64,000 bases of DNA from Rhizomucor pusillus (taxonomy: Eukaryota; Mucoromycota; Mucoromycetes; Mucorales; Lichtheimiaceae). The stretch is from NCBI GenBank assembly GCA_900175165.2, contig FWWN02000625.1, forward strand, positions 54,374-118,373, given 5' to 3'. Both the position numbers and the translations under genes were made by a program. Below are positions 1 through 11,965 of the stretch, in pieces; positions within the stretch are counted from its first letter, which is position 1; every line of letters begins with the position of its first letter. Under the pieces are notes generated by a model that ran no database searches, was not told the origin of the DNA, and saw only the letters and a program-made list of their open reading frames with translations.

Positions 1-116
1 GAAATGTATGCGCGGAATCCGTCGAGATCAAACTGCTCAGGACGCGAGGCTATTAGCGGTACAGCGTAGAGGCGGTAGAACCTGGCGTCAGATGGTATTA
101 AATATCGCAGCAGCAT
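1..116 (-). CDS. Partial N-terminal coding fragment, runs off left edge
   Basis: An open frame of 38 codons begins at an ATG at 116-114 and continues off the window at base 1. The peptide starts MLLRYLIPSD and continues through a mixed hydrophobic/polar stretch (PEQFDLDGF) that reads like ordinary protein. I do not recognise the family. The same frame stays open upstream through a pyrimidine-rich stretch, so the ATG could instead lie inside an exon that begins further right. Nothing beyond length and composition supports it. Confidence 0.3.
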   Translation of the reverse strand, partial: MLLRYLIPSDARFYRLYAVPLIASRPEQFDLDGFRAYI

Positions 117-1933
117 TATCGAGTATACAGTAATACAAGAAGGTGAAGAAGGGAAAAGAAAAATGTGATTGTTTAATTGATGTCGTGAGCTTTTCCTCCT
201 TGGAACATTAGCTGCGAGAAACGAGTGAAAAAATGTCTTGCCCAAACGAGAAGGAAAAGGAAAAGGGCGCAGCGCTCAGAAATTGGGAATCCATGCCAAA
301 TTTTCATCATGGCGCTGTACCGATATGGATATGAGCGCGCCACGGCTCTGTTGTGTCTCACCACGGGGTTCGCTTTAGCACCAGCTAAATCCTTGGATGC
401 CCTTTTCTTTCTTCTTTGCCTTCTATGTTGCTGCTGAACTATGATATCACCTGAGCATCTCACGCGGTCGCATGAATTCCCAATGTTTGGTAGTTGCTCC
501 GATCACAATACGCGAGCACTCCAGCAGTCTGTTTCACTGCGGCTGTGTCGAATAGGTATACTGTTTCGAGAATTCATCATGCTGAAGGATTCCGCGAATA
601 GTTTGTTTTCCATTCTGCAGCTTTTAATATGGTCAGTTGAGAAATTGTTGGTACTGCAGTAGGTGCAATATCAGATGCATGAGAAGCCGCTACAAACAGA
701 AGACTTTAACAGCCTGTCAAATTGCTCCCAGCATCATTTATCTTCTCGGTCCTTTGGTAAACCTTTGCCCGATGTTGCAATTGCAGATGTGTATTGCATT
801 GTAGACTTTTCCCAAAAGTAATGTCGCATTTTGTGAAATTTTATAATACATTTATACACCAAAACGATAAATTGCAGCGACATTAATTTATGGAAAAAGT
901 GTATATCAGCGGCTTGTTGCACGACAATGTCACGTGTAAAGACAGTGAATCCCGGTTATTTTCACTCCAGACAACTTCTGAGAGAAATCGGTCCACCGTC
1001 TTCCTTTGCTTGCAATGGATCTCTCGTAACACCATTTCCGTCGTCGACTTTCAACAAGTATCGCTGTATTCGAGCAAACTCCGGGAACCAGACAACATCT
1101 TGAAATTACTTGAGGACTACTGTAATATGTATACACCTAGGTGCTAGGTGCAAGTCTTTTGTTGTTTAAGACGATACAGTTATCAAGACATATTCTAGCC
1201 TTGATGATATTTATCTCTCGATCCAGTACATGGTCACGTATCGTAACTCAAGTGCATCAAGCAGATGTTTGGCAGATCACTCAACACATAAAAAGAGTGT
1301 TCATATATCACCAGCGCGTCGGCCAAGATACGAATATATGTTTCATTATATAAGTTCCCCGATGTAGTTTGTCTATGTCCTTAGCCTCGATGTATGTACG
1401 GAGGAAATTCTTCTTAGATAAAACTAGTACATGAATCTATACGGCTATCTAGACCTTTTGATTCCCAAGATGGACAAAAATCTGATGGATGGCGAAACTG
1501 CTTCTGATATTCCCAGTTCTAAACATATGTATTGTTCAAAGTAATCAAGAGTTGTTCGGTCGGACAAATCGGCGGACTGTTTCCGCGTTTACTGCTGGCC
1601 TTCGTTTGATATCTATACCCTTCGGTCCCTCGGAAACCGGACATCCCAGTCATTACGTAAGCCGGACCGTTTTGCCGGATTTGAAGATCCAAGCCAGAAA
1701 GGAGGAGTTCCGTGCACTGCTCGCTCTTTCTCCTCTCTGCACATTCATGTAACTTCGCTCGGCAGGTTCACCACCGTGTTTCGTCTATCAATTTCCACGT
1801 ACCTGACAGACGATGCCTTCTCCAGCTACACTCAGTCATCGGCACCATCCCTCCACAACTTCAACCGCTTCTTCAACATCTTCGACATCGTCTACTCGTC
1901 CCGCTATTCAACGCCTACTCAATTTTCCCTCCA
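117..1933. other. Intergenic stretch, no supported gene apart from a MITE
   Basis: Only short overlapping open frames on both strands are visible, with no recognisable domain and no convincing splice chain. The stretch contains the first MITE copy (802-903). The last 120 bases (1813-1933) contain a Ser/Thr-rich open frame that may be the true start of the RING gene in another frame. Confidence 0.5.
802..903. mobile_element. MITE-like element, copy 1 (TA-flanked, terminal inverted repeats)
   Basis: A 102-base unit is flanked by TA on both sides. Its ends are imperfect inverted repeats of about 27 bases: the left arm reads ACTTTTCCCAAAAGTAATGT and the right arm, reverse-complemented, reads CACTTTTTCCATAAATTAAT. 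It matches a second unit at 12679-12781 with about five differences. It encodes nothing. TA flanks and short TIRs are the signature of a non-autonomous Tc1/mariner-type element; the superfamily is inferred. Confidence 0.75.
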
Positions 1934-3249
1934 ATGCCGTCAACCTGTCGAGAAGCGCTGCACCTACGTCGCGAAGAGTGCGATCGCACTGGTTCACACA
2001 TTTCGTCTTTAACTGGCGGCGAAGTTCGCGAACATCCAAGTTTATCCTCGCAGCGACGCTCTCCTTTGTTGCTACACAGGCAAGCATCTGCGCTTTACAT
2101 AATAGATCTCTGAATCATAGCTAAGAAATCAAGCATATTAGATATTAGCGATCATTGTCGTTTTGATCTTTTCGTGGGAAATGTACTGCGACAAACCTCT
2201 CCGCATATTTTTGACTGTGTATATATTACGATTATTTCTATCATGTCCCCTTACTGTTTATCTTCATCTTGCACCACGAAGACGTCAAATCACCAACAAC
2301 TTACAATCAAGAGCAGAGCTTGGCGAAGTATATCCAATGACCGAAAGGCCGACTACGGTCGTACAGCCGCAACGGCCGCCGGCACCGACTTCAACCGTCT
2401 CGATCGCACACACGCAGACGAACCCAGATCTGTATTCCGATACGGCCTTCACGAGTTGGGTAGATAGAGCGAAATCCGCACTCGATTTATTCTCGTTCCT
2501 ATGGTTCATTATCGGCAATTATCTACTTTTCACCTCCACAACCTGCTACGAAACCGCTGCTCCATTGTATTACTTGTCACTTATTATCATCATTATCGGC
2601 TATATTTTGCTTAGTGTACCTGTATTATTATGCACGTCTGTTATTTTCTGTTTGCCCTGCGTTCTCGGTAAGCTTAGCAGCGCATTTGGAAAAGGACTGA
2701 GCAACATGTATGTCGCTAACGTACGAACAGTGGGTATGCGACTGTTGCATGTCGACGACGCCGTCGATATGGGCGGCGCATCTAGCGAGGAAATTGCCAA
2801 GATACCCGTATACCAGTTTAAATCCAACAAAGGCACAACCCCCGCTGCAGCTGCAGCTGCCTTGGCTGCCCACCAGCATGTATCTACTCCAGCCACCAAA
2901 TCAGATGCAGAGCCTGGAATCATAGATCGTCTCTGGATCCAGCTTGGCGTCATCGAGCCACCGGAGAAGAACAGGGAAGAACCTGTATACGATACGCTGG
3001 AAATCCCTAACGAGCAGGATCAAGTCTGCGCAATTTGCTTGTCAACCTACGACGATGGTGATATCCTTTGTGTTCTCTGGTAAGTCTCTTCCTCTCGAAT
3101 TTATATTGCAAATGGATAGAAACCCACTATCTTTTCGTAGGTGCAACCATCATTTCCACAAATCATGCGTGCATGAATGGCTGGTTCTCAACAGCAAATG
3201 TCCAATGTGTAAACGCGATTGCAGAGGAAAAGACCACGCAAGCGTGTAA
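1934..3249 (+). CDS. Membrane-anchored RING-H2 E3 ubiquitin ligase
   Basis: Likely a membrane E3 ubiquitin ligase. Exons 1934-2079, 2282-3079 and 3141-3249 give 350 residues. The first intron is GC-AG (GCAAGC...GAAG) and the second is GTAAGT...TAG; both keep the frame. A hydrophobic core of about three membrane spans (around residues 115-200) precedes an Ala-rich linker. The C-terminal RING-H2 has CAIC, then CNHHFHKSC, then CPMC, the C3H2C3 ligand order. The start is uncertain: ATG 1934 is in frame, but a Ser/Thr-rich frame from ATG 1813 would join only by a one-base frameshift near 1990. The gene converges on UNG, with 44 bases between the stops. Substrates cannot be inferred. Confidence 0.8.
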
Positions 3250-3293
3250 TTACAATGTTATTTGTAATAGCAACAACTACAACAACGAGATTC

Positions 3294-4523
3294 CTAGTCG
3301 CACAAACAATTCCAGTTGATGGGGTCACGGCCGTTCTTGACAAGATACTCGTTGGCTTGCTTAAAGTGTCCACATGAGAAGAAACCACCTACAGATGCAG
3401 AAAAGGATGTATCAGTTTATAGGTTCATTTTGGCGGTCCACCACCCGTAGAATACTTACGATGAGCGGATAGAGGGGAAGGATGGACAGCTTTGAGGACG
3501 AGATGTTTCTAGCAGAAGCAAGCAGGACGTGAGCCTCCGACACTGTAGCACAAGGATGAAATCGGCATTTTACCTTTTTATCGATCTTGGCACCCTTGCG
3601 CTGTGCATGCGCTCCCCAGAGCATAAACACGATGTTGGCCTTCTTCTCGTTCAAGTGTGTAATGATCGCATCTGTCAGCTGTTCCCAGCCAGCGTTCGAG
3701 TGACTTCCTGCTTCACTGCGTCGGACAGTCAGCGATGTATTGAGCATCAGGACACCTTGCTTTGCCCAGTTTTCAAGATAGCCGTGGTTAGGGATCTTAA
3801 AATCAGGATAGTCGGTCTGGATGGCTTTGTAGATATTTTGCAATGAAGGTGGAATTTGGATACCCTTGCGGACAGAGAAGCATAAGCCATGTGCCTGATT
3901 AGGGCCGTGATACGGGTCCTGGCCCAGAATTACGACTTTGACGTTGGATAATGGGGTATACTTGGACCAGCTGTAAATTTGTTGCTCTATTTTATACAGT
4001 GAGTTATATGACAAAAAGACGATGCGTGGCGAGGCAACTAGACTGTACCAGGTGGAAAGATTTGCTTTTTAGCTTCTGTTTCGGCTTTGAGGAATTTCTT
4101 AAGCTATGGGTGTGCATTTCTCCTTTAGTCGAACGTTGCAGTTGTTACGAGACCACAGTGACCTACCTTGAGGAAATAAGGCTTTGTGAATTCGGTTTTG
4201 AGGGCTTTGACCCATTCGTAGTGCATTGTTGCCATTTCAAGTTCGAGTAGGGTTTGAATTTCGTTATCGAGATCTTTGAAAAGCTGTCGTGCATCTTTTG
4301 GCGATTCTTCGGCTTCCGGCTTCTTTTCCTTCTTGACAGGTGCAAACATGGAGGTGAGCGACAGTTGTCTAGTCGCAGTAGTTGCAACTTTCTTTGTTGC
4401 CTGGCCGGCGCCGCTGCCATTGGCTGAAGGCGCGGGTCGCTTATTTTCCATTGTCATTATGGATCGTGTCAAAGGAACGAGTCGCGTTAGTCCGGGAGAA
4501 ACAAATTTTTTCGCGCGTCGCAT
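3294..4523 (-). CDS. UNG1: Uracil-DNA glycosylase (family 1, UNG)
   Basis: Removes uracil from DNA to start base-excision repair. Five exons (4167-4523, 4049-4103, 3574-3986, 3460-3508, 3294-3388) total 969 bases, 322 residues. The water-activating loop [13 protein letters not shown] holds the catalytic Asp; [10 protein letters not shown] follows, and the minor-groove loop HPSPLSAH appears only after the 3509-3573 intron is removed. The C-terminus [11 protein letters not shown] is typical. The N-terminus begins MRRAKKF with several basic residues, suggesting mitochondrial import; an internal Met (MTMENKRP) could start a nuclear form. QLSLTSMF resembles a PCNA-binding PIP box. The enzyme core is clear; the dual localisation is inference. 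Confidence 0.95.
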
Positions 4524-4718
4524 ATCGCTGCTATTATTGCGCGAAAAGAGGTTATTAGATCTGCGTCAAAATTGGGACGCTAACTATGGACTAGTAGTAG
4601 TACGGTACATTTTTTAATTAATTTTAAATACATGATACATGAAGAAGGGACGGGGAAAAACAAGGTTGCAAGGGTTTGGATTTTTAAACATCTTTGACGA
4701 TGGTGATGATGAGTTTAA

Positions 4719-7700
4719 TTACGTCGCTGATGCAGGGATAGGCCTATTCTCTTTATTCCCGCGCGCGCGTTTTCGAGCACCTCTTGATCCTGAAGATTCG
4801 CCGCGAACATGCTTATCGTTACGATGCGGCGTTGTGCGCTAAAATTGGTTCATGTCAGCATTTTGCTACTCTGCATAGCACCCAACAAAGCAATTCCTAC
4901 CTCGACGACAGATGTGCCATCCCTGAACCGTGCCTTGAACAGCACATTTGCATTGTTGAACATTCCATCCTTTAGAGATACAACGATAAACTGCGATCCC
5001 TTGAACCTAGTTCGTAATAATTGGCCGATGTTTTGGGTATGTGACAAATCGAGCGCGGCGTCGACTTCGTCCAGGATATACATTGGTGCAGGTTTAAATT
5101 GTAACAGTGACAGAATTAAGGACAGCGCAATCAGTGAACGTTGACCGCCACTTAATTCGGTAAGGCTTTGCTTCCATACACCACCCAGGCACACTTTAAC
5201 TTCTAGACCTTCCGATATAGTCTTGCCTTCTGGTGCCTGAAGGCAACATGTGTTGCCAGGTAGTAGGTCGGCAAATATCTCCGCAAAGTCCCTATACAGA
5301 TATTAGACAAGAGTATAGCAAAGCACTTAGACAAGAACACCACGTACTTGTTAACTTTGCTCCATGTCTTTTCTAGCGCTTCCAATTTGTATGTATCCAA
5401 AGACTGTATGGTTTCCTCGATTTTCCTCTTGTCCTTTTGCACGGTTTCCAGCATAGTCATCAAGGACTGTTCTTTCTTTTCAATGCTACGGAGGACAATT
5501 TGTTAGAGCGGCATATTTTAAGGATCATGTGAGCAACACCGTACTTGTCAATCATATTCATGACTCGGACATTGATCTTTTTCCTCATGGAGTTGTGTTT
5601 ATCAACTAGACGTTGTAGCGTCTTTTTGGTATCTGCAATGTTCACATTGTTGTAGTCGTAAGGTGTATCTGGTTCACCAAAGAATCTGTAAACATAAATC
5701 TAATGTTAGATTGGGATAATACGAAACATCGAACAAAGATACTTGCTGTTTTTGATCCGGTATCCATTCGTATCGAGCTTCCAGATCGCGTACGATTTGC
5801 TGGGCTGAATGTAATTCGCGCTGATGTTTTTCCAGCTCATGCGTAGCTTTCTGAATCTCGAGATTCATTTCAACAACTTCCGCTGATTTGCTCTTGAATA
5901 ATGCTTCTAACTCTTGGAGTTCTTCGTTTTGCGCATTGATAATTTCAGCTTCTTTCTCAAGTTCTTCTTTAGCTTCCTGCATTTTCACTTCCAAAGTTTC
6001 TATCTCCATCGTCATATCTCGCTCGGCTTGCTTGTACTCTTCAATAGTTTCGCGAGTCTTCTTGATATCTTCTTCGCAGGCCTTGCTATCTTGCTCTAGC
6101 TGCTCAATTTCAAGCTCCAAGGTTTGCACAGCGCGTTGCAAGTCATTCATCTTTTGCCCGCTCTTGCTCAGCTGGGATTTCAGTGAAGCAACTTTCTTGG
6201 TCATCTCTTCCAGCTTTGAATCCTTATTCTCGTTATATTCACGCATCTCTTGTTCGATACGTTTATAATTTTCCAACGCTTTCTTCCTAGATTCCTGCGC
6301 TTCAACCATGACAGCTTCCTGCTGCGTTATCTGTTGTTTGATAGCTTCAACTCGTTGTGTAAGCTATATAGAGGAGCAGATATCAGTTAGTCATTGGTAG
6401 ACATTTGCAAACCCTTTATAAATACCTGGGAATGAGGGCTTTTACTTAATCGCTGCTCGAGCAAGGAAATCTCGTGAACTTGCAGGTCCAATTTTTGCTT
6501 GCATTTCCTGTATTCCACGATAGTTTGCTGTGCATCGGCTAGTTCACGTTCTAGGATTTCAAGCTGTCTACGCTGTCCTTTGATCTCTGCTCGGGCTTGA
6601 TTCAGTTCCTGGACCTGTATCAATACACCTGCCGATTGCGGTTTGGAGCCTCCAGAAAGTGTGCCAAAAGGATCGTAAACATCGCCGTCGTAAGTCACGG
6701 ATTTCAATCGAATTCTGTTATCAAAGGTAACTCGCTTGGCTGTTGCTGCATCCTCGCAAATAAGCGTATTTCCAAAGATCCACTGCATGGCCGGCTCCAC
6801 TTCGTCGTCGTATCCAATCAGAGAAAGAGCAAGATCCACCTTGCCCGGAGCAATCTTTTGGGCTGTAGCAATTTTCTATCAAAATTATATTAGCATCTCC
6901 AAATACGAAAACACATTTCTGTTATGCAATACCTCGGCTGAAGCTTTGAACCCTTGGATTTTGTTGAGCGGAATAAGCGTCCAGCGGCGTCTCAGGCGAC
7001 CTTTGTCTAGCAGTTGTGAGCCCACGACCTCATTTTCCACAACCACCTAAGACAAGGGATGGATGTTAGTAACCCTGCAACGAGAATGAATAGCTTCCCG
7101 CCTACATTGTAAAGACGACCACCAGCACAAATTTCCAACGCCGTCGAAGCGTTAAACTGCTCTTTGTCCAAGGTAATCAGTTCTGCCACTAGACCTTTGA
7201 CCTTGGAGCGATCGAAATTGGGTGTAGGGTCCGTATAAGCGAAATCGAGTTTTGATAAACGCCTTGAAAGCATTTCTTCTCGCTACAGAGAAATTGTCAA
7301 TATAGATACATATAACATTCCCATAAAATCAAGCATTACATCGATCAGCTCTCCCAACATCTCCTTTGCTTTCGCTCTTCTGTTTAGCAAATCATCCTCA
7401 CGTTCCGGATTCCAGTCTAGTGATTGTAATCGGCTCTATTGCGAAATGTAAGCTTTGGCCATTAAAATAAGAAGGCTATTAATCTTACCTCCAATTCTTT
7501 CAATTCATTGCGTTTCGTTGCTAGCTCGTTAACCAAGCTTGCATCTTCCTTTTCAGTTTTCGCTATCTGGGGCTCTTTTTCTGCAAGCTCTTGTCGCAAA
7601 TGGTTAATTTTCAGCTTTGCTTGTTCTTCGACTGTAGAAGCTTCGTTGGCCGCATTTCTCCGTGCTACAATATAAATTATTGATAGGTATTTCCTAACAT

Positions 7701-9216
7701 CAATGTGGTTCATGGACTTCACCTTGTAACTGCTCCATATAGCCTGATTCATGACCTTCTTCGGCAGATATACCAGTCGTGAGTGCTTGCACCAGCTCCG
7801 ACGTTCTCTGCATGTCGTTTGCTTTCTCGTCATAAAACTTTTTGAAGGATTCATATTGCTCCTTAATCTTTTCGTATGATCCTTTCTTCTCGAACAGTGC
7901 TCGCTCCATCTAGGATGCATGTATTGTCAATATTAGGACTATAGCATATTGACAAGAATCTAGTCACCTCGCCCTTGTTGGTCGCCAAGCTGGATAATGA
8001 TTTTTGCTCGTCAAGTCTGGATGTCTCCTGCAAATTCTTCTTCGTCTTTAATCGCACAATCTGCTTTGAGTAGTCTTGCACGGCTCTTTCCAATTTTTTG
8101 TAACGGCTACCACTGGAGGAATTCTACATGCGAGCATTAATGTAACAGAACTATCAGACTAATAGGGTCCGTCTTACTTCTTTGCTTTTCTTAATGGCCA
8201 CTGCTCTGTCTTGCTCAATGGTCTCCAGTTCGCTTTTTAGCACATTTACAGCTTGAGTCATAGCATCGATTCTTGCTTGTCTGTCGGTATTGATTGCTTC
8301 GGTCTTGCCCAATTTGTCCTGCATTCATTGTTTAATATCTGCACATACACTGAAATGCAATTCGGGAAAAGCGTACTTCTTGCCGTTTGTATTCATATGC
8401 AACCATCAGTCGATTGAGCCGCTCCATTTCAGCTTCTGTCTTTTGATAGTCAAGGTACGTGCGCTTTTCATTTCGTAATTTGTCCAATTTGGGTGCGATT
8501 TCTTCTCGCAGTATGGTATTTATTTCTTCCACTTTGCGTTCCTTTTTTGCCATCGTGGCAAACGCCTTGACCTTTCGATCTTCGAACATTCTTGTACCAG
8601 CCGCTTCCTCGACCATGCTCAAGATTTCTGTCGGTTTCATGTTGAGTACTTTGGTGATACGTCCTTGCATGATAAGAAAGTGCGGGTTGTTGATATTCAA
8701 TGCGACTGATTGAAAGAGGTTCTGTACCGTTTGCTGCTGAGCATTGTGACCATTTACAATATATTTTGTTCTTCCTCCCATCAAGACCTTGCCAAAAAAA
8801 AGCCTAAGTATGCATAAGAACCCGAGGCTATACAGGTCGAGTTACCTGTCTCGTCACTGTAATTTGCTTGTAGGCTTCAAAGCCGACTGGACTTTTTGAC
8901 CGATCCTGATTGTTAAAGACAATTGTGACAGACGCTTTTGTCACTCCAGCTTGTCCACGTTTGTAAATCAAGTCTTGGAGATTGCTTGCTCGCACCTGTC
9001 TAGTTTTAGAGCATAGTTCAAGCTGCTGTACGGATTGTCAAATGTTACCTGGGACAGGTTGGTAATACCAAGAACAAAGCAAATAGCATCCAAGATGTTT
9101 GATTTGCCTGAACCATTTAGACCAGTGATTGCATTAAACTCGGGATCCCAGCCTGTGATGTGTGTCCTGGAAACGTAGGACTTGAAGCCTTCGATTATAA
9201 GCTCTTCCAGGTACAT
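4719..9216 (-). CDS. SMC2: Condensin subunit SMC2
   Basis: ATPase arm of condensin, which compacts chromosomes with SMC4. About 16 exons separated by short introns. The N-terminus begins [14 protein letters not shown] with Walker [10 protein letters not shown] and the SMC2-typical RASNLQDL after intron 1. Long coiled coils (about 8.5-7.3 kb and 6.4-5.4 kb) flank a hinge at about 7.25-6.4 kb (ending [11 protein letters not shown]). The C-terminal head carries the signature [10 protein letters not shown] and Walker [13 protein letters not shown]. The last exon gives a basic tail ending NRPIPASAT. Length and order match the family. The start is the ATG at 9216, directly before the conserved first strand. 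It faces the UNG promoter and shares orientation with UNG and with the basic-protein gene upstream. Confidence 0.96.
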
Positions 9217-9876
9217 TCAGCAAATAAGACACGACTGGCAGGAAAGAATGCGCGAAATTTGGAAATCCACGTCGGCTGAGTCTTGATTCGCGTCCCTTCG
9301 GGCGCGTTGGGGATGCTTCGTCGCAGATATCCAAGCAGTATTTACAGAAAAATGGGATAGAAATGCTCCTTTTTCTTAGCCAATTCATTGCTCCCATTAC
9401 TTATCGCACGCAATGTGATCAAGTCTAAACGTTTTAGAGCGTAAACTATGTGTACTTTATGCGCAGCGGTCTTGTAGTAAGTAAAGTACATTGATCGAAA
9501 TAGGGCACCTGGACTATCTCCACGGGGAAAATGCATCTATAGACATCAATCTTTGGCTTGAAACATTGCATAATACATTTCGGATTCACTCCTTTATTGT
9601 TTGGGAGAATAGGACAGTATCGTTACATTAGGATCTAATGCTAAAAACGAAAATGGATTAGTGCTATGAGGTGAAGTATAAAGAATATTTAAACATAAGA
9701 GTATAGGGATTTAGGACAAAGCGTAATTGACAAAACGTGCAATAATAAAATTTCATAGCGTGGTGAGTGCGTATAGTAGAAGGTGTATGGCTGATTATAT
9801 ATGGGTGTAGATATATGAGATGGTGGTATGGTTGGCTGGACTCATGGGGCAACTCCGAAACGTAATTTGGTACGAC
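9217..9876. other. Intergenic region upstream of SMC2
   Basis: It lies between the SMC2 start and the stop of the next minus-strand gene, so it holds the SMC2 promoter and the 3' flank of that gene. AT-rich, with only short frames. I see no repeat or RNA gene. Confidence 0.5.
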
Positions 9877-10629
9877 TCAATTCAATTTACGGGGTGTGAG
9901 AGTAAGTTTGACGGTGCTTCCTCGTCGTCCTCCAGAGATAAGCTCTTCAAGCTCACGCTGCTTGCGTAGACGTTCCTGATCGTACACATTATATGTTTTT
10001 ATGCGGAGAGGTGTGGATTTGGAGCGTTGCGGAGTAGGCGGGGATAGAGGCGATGGCAAAGAAGCCACGGCTATAGCCGCACGGGATTGGCGATGGCGCT
10101 TCTTTTCCTCCAGCGAAGTAGACGCAGTTCGGACTGAGGTAGTTGATAAATTGCTTTGAGCCTTAGCTCGCAAATTGGAAGCGAATGAATGGCGTCTGGA
10201 GGACGGTAACGGCGAGGATGGTACGGGTGGTAGCCGTTTCTCTTTTTTCGGTGGCGGCGGTGCAGCATCTACTTTGATCGGTCGAGGGAGTCGAGAGGGC
10301 CGGGCGCCAGATTTCTTAGGGACATTAGGAACAGATACGGTAACTGCCCTGGCTCGTCTTGCTAACGGTTGTTGCGACGATGGCTGCTGTTGTTGCTGCT
10401 GCTGCTGGTAATGTTTGGGCATACTGCTGACTCGAGGAGGTACGGAATTCAAATATGGATCTCGCAGCGTCGTTGGAGATACAAGGGAATCGACGATGTT
10501 GCTGCCGGCATGCTGCAAAAGGGGAGGAGATATTGCTAGTCCTTCGACATTTTTTGATCGCTGTGAGCCAAAGAGTCTTTTCAATCGCAGTGAAGGTTTG
10601 CCGCCGTGATGATTATTTTTGTCGAGCAT
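9877..10629 (-). CDS. Basic, proline/serine-rich low-complexity protein
   Basis: A single exon of 250 codons. The N-terminus is MLDKNNHHGGKPSLRLKRLF. It contains a run of eight Gln, then Arg/Pro/Ser-rich segments with PxxP motifs (APPPPKKEKRLPPVPSSP) and an RRHSF site that resembles a basophilic kinase target. The C-terminus is a short predicted helix (DQERLRKQRELEELISGG) followed by VKLTLTPRKLN. No enzymatic domain, signal peptide or membrane segment is visible. PxxP motifs and basic charge would suit a scaffold or cytoskeleton/SH3 adaptor, but this is speculation. An antisense ORF over the Gln run is only a shadow. Confidence 0.7.
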   Translation of the reverse strand: MLDKNNHHGGKPSLRLKRLFGSQRSKNVEGLAISPPLLQHAGSNIVDSLVSPTTLRDPYLNSVPPRVSSMPKHYQQQQQQQQPSSQQPLARRARAVTVSVPNVPKKSGARPSRLPRPIKVDAAPPPPKKEKRLPPVPSSPLPSSRRHSFASNLRAKAQSNLSTTSVRTASTSLEEKKRHRQSRAAIAVASLPSPLSPPTPQRSKSTPLRIKTYNVYDQERLRKQRELEELISGGRRGSTVKLTLTPRKLN

Positions 10630-11965
10630 TAGAAGAAGAGGAGAGTCGCAGAAATGTTGTATGGGTCGAGCCTACCCTTTTATTGTGGGACCCGGAGCTA
10701 CCTTGACAACGAGGGAATGTCGACACGCGAGCAAGGTGATACCAGCCATGCGTTTTTGGCAAGCGCTTGCCACGAATTCCGGACGCATCGATCGTCTCCG
10801 ACAACCATTCGCACATTAATTCTGCCTTGGTATTTAGCCGTAGGACCACATTGCTCCTTCGGCAAGTCTTACGCTGTCCCGGCCCATCTACTGGGAAAAA
10901 CACTCGCCCGTACCTGTTCAAATAATGGCACCAGGCGGGCAAATATGTCTACGAAGAAGCAAGTGACAGAATGGTGAATCGGTCGGGAATCGGCACAGCT
11001 CCAGAAAACAAGCTTGCATGCAGCGCGCCGTCAAGAAAAGAAAAGAATATGTAGGCTTTGCTGGGAGTGATAGGTTTTGCGTCGTTTTGTTGGATATTCA
11101 TTCTTCGCGAATCTATGAAATAATAATTTCCTTCTCCTCCGCGCACTCTAACATTGCTTGTGGCTGGCTGACAAATGCATGATCGACCCTCCCTCGGCGT
11201 CGGTGCGCACCCAGTTCTTGGGATAAAAGTACAACCTAAAGTCGCTGCAGGACAATTGCGAAGCTTCTACCACGGACCATATCGTAACGGCTTCCTGCTT
11301 TCTCCACTTAGCTTCTCTAAACATTCAACCGACCATATATTACGGCGCGAATTCCATACATTATAGATATCTATCATCATTAAATTTGTACATATTACAA
11401 ATGTCGCCTCGGTACATGTAGCAACCGTTATTCCATCGTATCTCACAGAAGCTCAACACAGTTTTATTGAAATTCAAAGCGTTGAATAGCAGCCCCTGGT
11501 GCCTCCGACACCAGATGTCGTTACTATGACGATATTCAGCTTGCACAGCAAACTTTACAGCTCAAATTTCATGCATCCAAAGATAGATAATGAACATATG
11601 TCACCGCGGTTTTAATGACGCTTCAGACACACGCAGGGCCCTGAACTCTGTGTCACGGAATCTAGACTGTGCTGTTGACAAGAAACCACAATCACATGTA
11701 AAACTAAGTGTTGCCACACATGCCGATGACTCGAGTCTCTATTTCTTTAAACGGCTATGCTTGGAGTACAGGCAAGGGATCTTTGATGGACTGCGCGATA
11801 AGCCCATGGTAGAATTCTTTGTCTATTGTCAGCGATGCTGGTCACGAGATTGAAGGTGTTACAGGTATTGCTCGTGCCATGAACCTTTCACCATTGTGTG
11901 TTACCAACGCAACTCGCATGCGGCAGAACCAATTTATCGAAAGATTCCATCAGATCGCTTTTGCT
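10630..11965. other. Intergenic region, no gene recognised
   Basis: Upstream of the basic-protein gene and downstream of PTRHD1. Overlapping frames on both strands are all short, unlike any family I know, and do not chain by splice signals. It must contain the promoter of the 9877-10629 gene. Confidence 0.45.

Noticed and set aside
5888..6268. 126-codon plus-strand Ser/Phe-rich ORF
   Set aside because: It is the complement of the SMC2 coiled coil (Glu/Lys-rich codons read in reverse).
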